NCBI GenBank assembly: GCA_907165135.1
Contig: CAJRAX010000013.1
Coordinates: forward strand, 1 to 34,892
Length of the DNA stretch: 34,892 bases
DNA from: Oikopleura dioica
Taxonomy: Eukaryota; Chordata; Appendicularia; Copelata; Oikopleuridae
Direction: 5' to 3'
This document shows, one piece after another, positions 1 to 8,016 of this stretch. Numbering within the stretch: the stretch's first letter is position 1; every line of letters starts with the position of its first letter. Below the pieces are notes generated by a model, which saw nothing but the letters and a program-made list of their open reading frames with translations, was not told the origin of the DNA and ran no database searches. Made by a program: the position numbers and the translations under genes.

Positions 1-331
1 TGTAACTAAGACACTTGGTGTACTGTGCTGAAGCTTTGAAAACTTGCTCAGTTTTTATCCTAGGGCCTCAGCGACAATACACGGATGTACTCGCTTGACT
101 ACTAGCAGTTAATAAAGGTGAACAAGCCTTAGTACGAAAGAGTAGATTCGAAGGGCTTGGTGGAGGAGAACTCTAATAGGTATAGAGTTCTATCGTCTTG
201 TTTGTCGTCGTTCTCTGTTTGTTCTCTATTCTAGTTGTTGTTCCTGCGAAGTCAGTAAAAAGTCAAGTTGTTTGTTTTTGTTTGTTCGTTCCTGTTCGGA
301 TAGGATAGATTTATTGCAGTAAAAGGTTCAG

Positions 332-339
332 TATATATA
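332..339 (+). promoter_or_regulatory. TATA-box-like motif TATATATA
   Basis: A perfect TATATATA lies upstream of a cluster of bZIP-type sites (378-540) in DNA with no convincing ORF. Position 1 begins with TGTAAC and an AATAAA occurs near 112, so this may be part of an LTR or promoter of a retroelement whose remainder lies outside the window. Only the motif itself is directly seen; promoter activity is inferred. Confidence 0.4.
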
Positions 340-377
340 GTCAGTACAGAATAGCGCCGGAGAGCAGTTGGCGGTAG

Positions 378-540
378 TGAGTCACTCTCTGCTGCCATCG
401 TATGAGTCATCATTGAGAATCTAATCGCCTAGAAGGTTCCATCGTGATTCATCCCTTATCAGTGCGTCATTGCTTTATCAGTGCGTCATTTCCTTTCTCA
501 TGGTTTTGGTTTCCCAGGGTCTGTGAGTCACTATGACTCA
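378..540. promoter_or_regulatory. Cluster of AP-1/CRE-like bZIP binding sites
   Basis: TGAGTCA occurs at 378-384, 403-409 and 524-530, and TGACTCA at 534-540. These are perfect AP-1 (TRE) heptamers. TGCGTCA, a CRE/AP-1 variant, occurs at 463-469 and 482-488 inside a directly repeated 14-base segment, and a TGATTCA near-match lies at 445-451. Seven related sites in about 165 bp is far more than expected by chance. Binding of Jun/Fos/ATF-type factors is known for these motifs; regulation of a nearby transcript here is inference. Confidence 0.5.
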
Positions 541-650
541 GTAAGGAGAATCTGCGTGGTGGGCTAGAGTGGCGCACGAGTGCGGCCAGAGCAAGCCTGC
601 CCGTGGGAAACACCGGTGGCAGGGGTCTAAATATCAGCCAAAATCCTAGT

Positions 651-784
651 GCGAAAGCGAAGCGAAAGCGAACCATTTTTCAATTTTTTTGCGAAGCGAA
701 AGCGAAGCGAATTCTTCGCCCATGTGCGAAGCGAAAGCGAAGCGAAATATCATTGAAAATTGCGAAAAAAGCGAAAATTTTTCG
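651..784. repeat. GCGAAA/GCGAAGC imperfect simple repeat
   Basis: Three clusters of the units GCGAAA and GCGAAGC are separated by short AT-rich spacers. The run explains the lysine/arginine-rich open frame through it, which I do not regard as a gene. From here to 940 the sequence is AT-rich and I see nothing else in it. Confidence 0.8.
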
Positions 785-980
785 CTTGAATTGAGACGCA
801 TTCTCGGCAAGAATCTTTAGCAATCAGCCACTCAAAAGCAAAGATGATTTCAAAAACCTATTTTTGAAGCAGAACATAACAAAAAAATCTGTTATTGTAC
901 CTTTTTCAGCTCGTCAATATAAGCCGAATGGTGGGTCTAACTGTTGATAATTCCAAGTTAGTAACAAACTCGATAGCGGA

Positions 981-2023
981 GGTGACCGTTCGGGCATCGG
1001 GAAGTCGGGGAAAACGGACAATTTTCGGGCAAAATGTGTTCGGCCGGGCATTCTCAGCCCCTTAAATTTGGCCGGGCAAAAGCGGGCATTTTGGCAAGTT
1101 CGGCACTTTTGGGGAATTCAGCGCTTTCGGGCATTTCAGTCTAGCCCGCGCCGAGGAAAATTCTTAAATTTCGCATTCTTTACAACTATTTTTGGAGACG
1201 GGAGCTTTTCCAGCCATTAGCTTTTCCAGCCGTTAGCTTTTCCAGCGATTAGCTTTTCCAGCCTTGCTGGAAATTCTAATTTGCTGGAAAAGCTAATATA
1301 CTGGAAAAGCTTCTTTCAGATCGATATTTTTCTAATGAAGATATAAGTTGATAAAATAAGTACTATTTTTATTAAAAAGTGTATTTACTTAGACGTACTT
1401 TTTTTAAGGTCAACGAAGTTTTCCAGCCCACTTCCGCCTTATAGACCCCCGAACACCATAAAAAGGCACGTCTTAGTGCAATATAATTAATAATGATTTA
1501 TTATTAATTAATAATCGTCGATTAGTATAAAATTTATCGAGAGATCGTTTTCAAAGGATGTCGGGATTTTCGGTACTCCTTGTTCCGATTTCGGTACTGC
1601 GAGCATGGCTGTTGATTTCGGAGGGATTATTTATTATTTATGATATTTCACAAAGTAAATACACTTTTTAATAAAAATAGTACTTATTTTATCAAACTAT
1701 ATTTTCATTAGAAAAATATCAATCTGAAAGAAGCTCTTCCAGCCATTAGCTTTTCCAGCCGTTAGCTTTTCCAGCCTTGCTGGAAATTCTAATATGCTGG
1801 AAAAGCTAACGGCTGGAAAAGCTAATGGCTGGAAAAGCTCCCGTCTCCTATTTTTGCTCTCTTGCTCCTCTTACTGAATCAAAAGCCTCTCGAAACTTAT
1901 TTTTCAAACCCTTATCTATTGAAAATCCCATCACCAACTCGACCGGGCATTCGCACGGTGCGACTCTTGGCCCTTCATTTCAGCCGGGCATTCGGATGGC
2001 CAAATCTTGCCCGAATGGTCACC
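981..2023. repeat. Old inverted-repeat element flanking the foldback element (possible nested MITE)
   Basis: A 16-base segment beginning GGTGACCGTTCGGG at 981-996 recurs in inverted form at 2008-2023 with one mismatch. The neighbouring arms on both sides (roughly 1000-1140 and 1930-2010) are rich in CGGGCATT and GCCGGGCA words. This suggests a decayed inverted-repeat transposon with GC-rich arms, into which the 1194-1848 element later inserted. The exact ends and target duplication were not found, so the outer limits are uncertain. Confidence 0.4.
1187..1855. mobile_element. 655-bp foldback/MITE-like element with long TIRs and 7-bp TSD
   Basis: The element runs from 1194 (GGAGACGGGAGC) to 1848 (GCTCCCGTCTCC) and is flanked by the direct repeat TATTTTT at 1187-1193 and 1849-1855. 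Its terminal inverted repeats span 1194-1390 and 1653-1848 (about 197 bp each) and match closely. Each TIR starts with three to four tandem copies of a unit like AGCTTTTCCAGCCRTT and contains an inner snap-back of the same unit. The ~260-bp centre has no ORF of note. It is non-autonomous. A 7-bp duplication does not clearly assign a superfamily; Mutator-like, Dada or P-like relationships are all possible. Confidence 0.88.
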
Positions 2024-2044
2024 CTTGCTCGATAGGAGAGGAGA

Positions 2045-2339
2045 TCATCTTCGATTCTAGATAACCCTGTTCATAAAGATCATTCTGATCATTCAAAAAA
2101 TATTCTAGCATACTTACAAGCATACTAGCAAAACGCTGGTGACAACGTGTATTCCGGGGTAGGACCAGGTTGATAACCAGTCAATCCTTTGATTTATTGA
2201 GAGTTAGACTCACCATTAGACTCGTCTTCAGAAGACTGAGAAAACTTGAATTTATAACAGCATCAATAAATTATTGACAATAATGCCCCTCTCCATCTCT
2301 TTGATAAAGAATCTTCCGAATAGCAAAGTCGCTTGATGT
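2045..2339. other. Unassigned AT-rich spacer
   Basis: I see no gene or repeat family here. A short perfect palindrome (GTCTTC-A-GAAGAC) lies near 2226, and short simple AT motifs are present. It separates the nested transposon block from the 163-bp satellite. Confidence 0.5.
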
Positions 2340-4148
2340 GCGAAAATCTATGCGAAAATTTGGGAATTTCGTTTTTTGCCCTTATTTTATTTGCAGCGTT
2401 TCTGCCGTCTTCCGGGCCCCATTTTGGTTGATTCTGAGCCTCTCAAACTCAACAGAAAAAAAATTCAAAAAAAAATTTTTTTTTCGATGGTCATCGTTAT
2501 CATGAATCGCCCAAAAACGAGGTCAAAATTTTGAAATTTCATTTTTTTGCCCTAATTTTATTTGCAGCGTTTCTGCTGTATTCCGAGCGTCATTTTGGTT
2601 GATTCTGAGCCTCTCAAACCCAACAGAAAAAAAATTAAAAAAATTTTTTCGATCGTCATCGTTATCATGAATCGCCCAAAAACGAGGTCAAAATTTTGAA
2701 ATTTCATTTTTTGCCCTAATTATATTTGCAGCGTTTCTGCTGTATTTCGAGCGTCATTTTGGTTGATTCTGAGCCTCTCAAACCCAACAGAAAAGAATTC
2801 AAAAAAAAATTTTTTTTTTCGATGGTCATAGTTATCATGAATCGCCCAAAAACGAGGTCAAAATTTTGAAATTTCATTTTTTTGCCCTAATTTTATTTGC
2901 AGCGTTTCTGCTGTATTCCGAGCGTCATTTTGGTTGATTCTGAGCCTCTCAAACCCAACAGAAAAAATTAAAAAAAATTTTTTTCGATCGTCATCGTTAT
3001 CATGAATCGCCCAAAAACGAGGTCAAAATTTTGAAAATTCGTTTTTTGCTCTAATTTTATTTGCAGCGTTTCTGCCGTCTTCCGAGCGTCATTTTGGTTG
3101 ATTCTGAGCCTCTCAAACCCAACAGAAAAAATTCAATAAAAATTTTTTTCGATGGTCATCGTTATCATGAATCGCCCAAAAACGAGGTCAAAATTTTGAA
3201 ATTTTGTTTTTTTCCCCAATTTTATTTGCTGCGTTTCTGCCGTCTTCCGAGCGTCATTTTGGTTGATTCTGAGCCTCTCAAACCTAACAGAAAAAATTTA
3301 AAAAATTTTTTTCGATGGTCATAGTTATCATGAATCGCCCAAAAACGAGGTCAAAATTTTGAAAATTCGTTTTTTGCTCTAATTTTATTTGCAGCGTTTC
3401 TGCCGTCTTCCGAGCGTCATTTTGGTTGATTCTGAGCCTCTCAAACCCAACAGAAAAAATTAAAAAAATTTTTTTCGATGGTCATCGTTATCATGAATCG
3501 CCCAAAAACGAGGTCAAAATTTTGAAATTTCGTTTTTGCCCTTATTTTATTTGCAGCGTTTCTGCCGTCATCCGAGCGTCATTTTGGTTGATTCTGAGCC
3601 TCTCAAACCCAACAGAAAAAATTCAAAAAAATTTTTTTCGATGGTCATCGTTATCATGAATCGCCCAAAAACGAGGTCAAAATTTTGAAATTTCATTTTT
3701 GCCCTTATTTTATTTGCAACGTTTCTGCTGTCTTCCGAGCGTCATTTTGGTTGATTCTGAGCCTCTCAAACCCAACAGAAAAAATTCAAAAAATTTTTTC
3801 GATGGTCATCGTTATCATGAATCGCCCAAAAACGAGGTCAAAATTTTGAAATTTCATTTTTGCCCTAATTTTATTTGCAGCGTTTCTGCCGTCTTCCAGG
3901 CGTCATTATGGTTGATTCTGAGCCTCTCAAACCCAACAGAAAAAATTAAAAAAATTTTTTCGATGGTCATCGTTATCATGAATCGCCCAAAAACGAGGTC
4001 AAAATTTTGAAATTTCGTTTTTTGCCCTTATTTTATTTTCAGCGTTTCTGCCGTGTTCGGGCGTCATTTTGGTTGATTCTGAGCCTCTCAAACCCAACAG
4101 AAAAAATTCAAAAAATTTTTTTCGATGGTCATCGTTATCATGAATCGC
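2340..4148 (+). repeat. ~163-bp tandem satellite, 11 copies
   Basis: The word GCAGCGTTTCTG (or a one-base variant) recurs at about 2393, 2564, 2728, 2899, 3063, 3228, 3391, 3553, 3716, 3878 and 4039, which gives eleven monomers of 162-171 bp. Each copy contains GGTTGATTCTGAGCCTCTCA, an A-run/T-run dyad, TCATCGTTATCATGAATCGC and CAAAATTTTGAAA. The first four copies alternate in length (171, 164, 171, 164), making a 335-bp dimer that also alternates CGATGG with CGATCG; later copies are simple monomers. Several open frames pass through the repeats because neighbouring copies keep frame by chance; they are not genes. Confidence 0.97.
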
Positions 4149-4571
4149 TTGGGTTGCGCCAGTGGGAAAATGGACTTTTTGCAGTTAACCTGGAGGGATG
4201 AAATTTTGTGGATATATTTCTGAGGTCCTAATCAAGAAAAAATCAAAAAAATTTTCGAAATATTAAGGGTTTAGGGGTCGAAAAATCGATTTTTTCATTT
4301 TTGCAAAATTAAGCCTGAGAAAACCTAGACTATCATATAAAAGCTCAAAAATGATTTTTTCGAGTCGAAAAAGTCGAAGCAAAATAATAAATCCGCAAAA
4401 TAAGAAATTTTAATTATAAAAAATTTGGATAGAAACCATAATAAAAGGAAAAACTTGAATAATTTGTATTTTCACCTCGAATGGGTGTGGGCGGGGTTGG
4501 AGACATAACTGAGATTGATCGCCTCAGAGTCCTACGCCGATCTCAAGCCCCTTAAATTTATATAAATATAA
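4149..4571. other. AT-rich stretch without recognisable gene
   Basis: This stretch lies between the end of the 163-bp satellite and the envelope-like ORF. It is rich in A-runs and T-runs, with a short GC-richer patch at 4479-4560. If the plus-strand element once had gag and pol here, nothing recognisable is left. No LTR, tRNA or repeat unit was seen. Confidence 0.5.
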
Positions 4572-5407
4572 ATAATTAATATAAATAATGATGCAGTGTA
4601 TTCGGGACTGAGCGATAAATGTCCTGCTGCGGTGTTTTCGGGTAAATCATTATCAGGAAAATGCAAAAGTCAACTCATAAAGTCATCGGGAGACTGTATT
4701 TTCAATAGAAACATAAGAAGTAATGAGGTCTTGGTGGGTCATTTTTATCTCCCAAAATTGAAAATTAGGACAGAAGCGGAATTTCCGGTGCATAGACGTA
4801 AGGGGAAATTTCTTGAGATGAAAAATGTCTCATTAATTGAAATTGGGGAGGAAGCTAACCAAATTGAATGTAAATATTCTGTTTTCGAAGATAAGGCGGT
4901 AAGAAACCCTGAAAATATGACATACATATTGAATGATAAAATGGAAAATTTTGAACCTTCTGTTTCGATGCATTGGGAAATGGACGAAACATCGAACTCT
5001 TCACTAGAAATAATTCAAGGGGAAATACATAATCTGGGGGAAAATTTTGGTCAAAGAGCAGAAGAATCCATTCAACCGCATTGGTACGAATATTTTATGT
5101 CAGCGGAATTCAAAGACTCTCTCGTGACGAGTGCGTGGTACTTTTTGCACTCGTACTTTCTGGCCTATTAGTAGGAACGAAAAGGGGGAGGAAAATTCTT
5201 TCAAAAATCGGGGGCTTCATTTGGAAAATCTTGAAATGCAAGCGTAAGAAAATCAAAAATAGGGAGATCGAGTCGAGACAAGACTGCGAAATGATGGGTT
5301 TGGGAAAGCCTGGGCCAAATGCGGTCCAAAAATCAGGGAAAAGAAAAATCAAAATTGAAACAATGTTTGAAGTGCTGTGTGTCGCACAAGGGATGCGGTT
5401 AAAATAG
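4572..5407 (+). pseudogene. Envelope-glycoprotein-like ORF, broken (putative)
   Basis: Two overlapping frames make up this region. The first is open from 4572 to 5171 but has no ATG near its start; the earliest possible start is a GTG at 4596. It encodes a soluble, beta- and helix-mixed stretch with several cysteines (DKCPAAVF, GKCKSQ, GDCIFN) and N-glycosylation-type sites (NMT, NSS). The second frame (5081-5407) carries a hydrophobic segment, VVLFALVLSGLLVG at 5135-5176, immediately followed by TKRGRK and a long lysine/arginine-rich tail. Ectodomain, membrane anchor and basic cytoplasmic tail in that order is the plan of a viral or retroelement envelope protein. The two parts lie in different frames, so there is a frameshift between about 5081 and 5171, and the 5' end appears truncated. 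The fusion class cannot be told. The assignment is inference from layout and from the downstream LTR. Confidence 0.38.
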
Positions 5408-5510
5408 AACTGGGGTTGTTCTAGATGACGACTCGTCAATCTTTGGATAGATAGCTTAAGGGGATCCCTGGGGATTTGGGAATATAGATAAGGGGTTATA
5501 ATCTTCGTTC

Positions 5511-5512
5511 AG
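5511..5512 (+). promoter_or_regulatory. Candidate 3' splice acceptor before the TQT-motif ORF
   Basis: A TTCGTTCAG acceptor-like sequence ends eight bases before the ATG at 5520. Retroviral genes downstream of env are usually reached by splicing, which makes an acceptor plausible here. It is only a short degenerate motif and remains speculative. Confidence 0.2.
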
Positions 5513-5519
5513 CAGCTCT

Positions 5520-6380
5520 ATGGACAATTCAATGGAAACGGAGGTTAAGACTGCCACTTCTGAAGAAAATAAGGGTCAGGAGGCCGTTACAGAGGGGAAC
5601 AAAAGTGATATGGAAACTAACGATGAATTTTCACTTGCCCTGGAAGAATTCGAAAATTTGGCTATAGCGGAAGTGTCGACTCAGACGGGGCACATGACGG
5701 CATCGACAGTAGCTACTCAGACAGAAGTGGAAAGCTATTATCAGGGGACATAAACGGAGCAGCAGCGAGACCGATCTGAGGGACAGGATGGTGGTACTCG
5801 ATTTATCTTTTCTGGGAGATATGAAGTTACTACGCCACCAGCGGCGATTCTGGCACGTCAGTTGTTGGAAATTGAAAAGTATCAGCGTTGGAATATGTGC
5901 TATCAGGAGTTCGGAACCATCGATGAATGGGGCCCTTCTTTTGTTGGTTATCGACTGGTTGCCATGCAAGACATGCACACGAGATTTATTACGGTTGCGC
6001 GGCCCTTATCGAATGACCCAGTCGGTACTGCGAACATAACAGGGGTTTCCGCAATCGACAAAATGCCGGAGACTGTAGGCTTGTTCGTCAAGATAACGTT
6101 TGAGGGAATGGCAAGCCTATTCGCCACTTTCATCACTGAAAAAGGGGGACAGATTTCAAGGAACAGCAGTCATATCACGTGGTATGGGAACTCGTCGGAG
6201 AGACCGAAATCTTACAAATCGGGAAATTCAAGGGCAGCTCGCATCCGAATAGATCTATGGGGATTTATCAGGCACGCCGAGCGCGCGACGGACGAAATGG
6301 AGGTCCACAGCGGGGTTCGAATTTCGGGCGCCGGAATGGGAAAAATCGAGGATACCGGGGCCGATACTAGGGGTTCCTGA
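5520..6380 (+). pseudogene. Acidic ORF with two TQT (LC8-type) motifs, stop-interrupted, RG-rich tail in shifted frame
   Basis: The frame starts at the ATG at 5520 and is open to 6380 except for one TAA at 5751-5753. The first 77 residues are acidic and probably disordered. They end with STQTG and ATQTE (TQT codons at 5679-5687 and 5715-5723, 12 residues apart), which match the dynein light chain LC8 binding core. After the stop comes a folded-looking region (about 5760-6170) that I cannot match to a family. Near 6180 a second frame opens and runs to 6370, ending in an arginine/glycine-rich tail (RRARDGRNGG, GRRNGKNRGYRGRY) typical of RNA-binding termini. A nucleocapsid-, phosphoprotein- or Gag-like role would fit the acidic, TQT and RG-rich parts, but this is inference. 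One stop and one probable frameshift suggest a decayed copy. Confidence 0.45.
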
Positions 6381-6382
6381 TT

Positions 6383-6447
6383 GGCTGGATTTATTTTTCT
6401 TTTCTATTCTTTCCTTATATTGTATTTATGGCTTGGCGATTTATTAA
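6383..6447 (+). other. Pyrimidine-rich intergenic tract, similar to the one after 6840
   Basis: A T/C-rich run (TTTATTTTTCTTTTC and onward) followed by GGCTTGGC resembles the run at about 6855-6910 (TTTTATTTTC, then long CTTT tracts and GCTTGGCTGG). Both lie just downstream of an ORF stop. They could be polypyrimidine tracts of splice acceptors or a duplicated spacer. Confidence 0.3.
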
Positions 6448-6819
6448 TTTGGCGATGCTTTCTACCGTATTTATGATTCAGTGACAATCTCGACACAAGA
6501 AGAAGAACGACACCTGGGGTACCGCGAACTCGAAACGGAACGCCTTCTCGACCGGATAAAGTTACGGCAATTTCCGGACAGAATGCATCTATTGGAGTGG
6601 GAAATAAATCGATATGATGAGACTGAACTGGCGGAGTATAAAAGAAAAAATTTGAGGGAAATTGTGGCCATTCTGGGCAAAGAGTATTGGTTCGACTGCA
6701 GGACTAACACGCCGTTATCGGAGGACGGGGATGTTGCGACTTTAGCGTTCAACAGTTTGGTGAACATCCTTCATTTCATGGAGGGCCGGGGTATCAATGT
6801 TCAGAACATCATCGATTAA
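6448..6819 (+). CDS. Small ORF of unknown function downstream of envelope-like gene
   Basis: The frame is open from 6448 to the stop at 6819. There is no ATG at its 5' end; a GTG at 6481 directly follows a TTCA that would make a CAG splice acceptor. The roughly 112 residues are charged and helical, beginning STQEEERHLGYRELETERLL, with HLLEWEINRYDE in the middle and a more hydrophobic C-terminal third (TLAFNSLVNILHFMEG). I do not recognise the family. It lies between the RG-rich ORF and the 3' LTR, the place of accessory genes in complex retroviruses. It may be intact, because no stop interrupts it, but a lost start or chance ORF is possible. Confidence 0.4.
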   Translation, partial: FGDAFYRIYDSVTISTQEEERHLGYRELETERLLDRIKLRQFPDRMHLLEWEINRYDETELAEYKRKNLREIVAILGKEYWFDCRTNTPLSEDGDVATLAFNSLVNILHFMEGRGINVQNIID

Positions 6820-6824
6820 AACTT

Positions 6825-7337
6825 TGGTGGGGTCTGGGGCTCTCGATTTGTCACTGGATATTTTTATTTTCTTTTTTCTTTCTTTCTTTTGCTTGGCTGG
6901 TTTAGTAAGTTTTTATTGGATAGACGACAAAAATCAATGTGATTATTGATTTATCAAAATTCTGGCTTGGCTTTATTGTGTTCTTTTATCTTTATTTTAT
7001 CTTCATTGGTGATGCTTATTTCGATGGATGGAAACTGGACATTCGTCACGGTTCAGCTTTCAGTCGACAGAACTTATGTTTCATGAGAGGGTGGGTTGTG
7101 GAGATCAGCATTTCTGTCTTGTTCTGCCAGTCTCTGCAGCACGTCATGCTCTGCCTACGAAACTGATAACGGCCAAGGCCGCACCGTTCGTTCACTCACA
7201 GCTCACTTCTTACTTTCATAAAATCGAGAAATAAACACACTTTACTTGCTACAAAAACTCTTGACCTCGCTTATTGCAACAACGCCTTTCAACTACGACT
7301 ACTCTGCAGGAAGCTGCTGCCAGGCTAGCTCGTCTCA
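6825..7337 (+). mobile_element. 3' LTR of the plus-strand element (5' limit uncertain)
   Basis: The segment 7225-7244, CGAGAAATAAACACACTTTA, is identical to the polyadenylation region of the gag-only element's LTR on the minus strand, including the AATAAA. Further LTR similarity is patchy (the CTAC..ACTGATAA word and the TTCACTTCAC-like word). The right end is taken at GTCTCA (7337), where the 58-bp satellite begins. The left end is a guess: a G-rich tract after ACTT at 6821-6840 resembles the start of the related LTR (TTGGGGTTGG). No second copy of this LTR is present in the window, so the element is a 5'-truncated remnant. Confidence 0.55.
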
Positions 7338-8016
7338 AACGCATCAAAAATTTTCGCGATTTTTATGAACTTAACATCGTCTAAAAACGCGAAAAAACGC
7401 ATCAAAAATTTTCGCGATTTTTATGAACTAAACATCGTCTAAAAACGCGAAAAAACGCATCAAAAAATTTTCGCGATTTTTTGAACCAAACATCGTCTAA
7501 AAACACGAAAAAACGCATCAAAAATTTTCGCGAATTTTATGAAATAAACATCGTCTAAAAACGCGAAAAAACGCATTAAAAAATTTTCGCGATTTTTATG
7601 AACTAAACATCGTCTAAAAACGCGAAAAAACGCATCAAAAAATTTTCGCGATTTTTTGAACCAAACATCGTCTAAAAACGCGAAAAAACGCATCAAAAAT
7701 TTTCGCGAATTTTATGAAATAAACATCGTCTAAAAACGCGAAAAAACGCATCAAAAAATTTTCGCTATTTTTATGAACTAAACATCGTCTAAAAACGCGA
7801 AAAAACGCATCAAAAAATTTTCGCGATTTTTATGAACTTAACATCGTCTAAAAACGCGAAAAAACGCATCAAAAAATTTAGCGATTTTTTGAACTAAGCA
7901 TCGTCTAAAAACGCGAAAAAACGCATCAAAAAATTTTCGCGATTTTTATGAACTAAACATTGTCTTAAAACGCGAAAAAACGCATCAAAAAATTTTCGCG
8001 ATTTTTATGAACTTAA
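7338..8016 (+). repeat. ~58-bp satellite array, left block
   Basis: About 11-12 copies of a 57-60-bp unit lie between the 3' LTR and the TTAA element. The consensus reads CGCATC, A5, TTTTCGCG, A, T5, ATGAAC, TAAACATCGTC, TAAAAACGCG, A6. The repeat starts directly at the LTR end (AACGCATCAAAAA). Confidence 0.98.

Noticed and set aside
603-794. 63-residue open frame on plus strand rich in Lys/Arg
   Set aside because: It is a translation of the GCGAAA/GCGAAGC simple repeat.
1825-2064. 79-residue open frame
   Set aside because: It starts inside the foldback TIR and crosses its end; there is no domain and no conserved start.
3061-4201. Several overlapping 64-103-residue open frames
   Set aside because: They are repeats of the 163-bp satellite read in frame; the same peptide recurs because the DNA recurs.
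7460-7696. Minus-strand frame with a repeating FFRVFRRC pattern, also at 15182-15379 and 18617-18829
   Set aside because: Chance open frames through satellite monomers; the 58-59-bp period is not a multiple of three.
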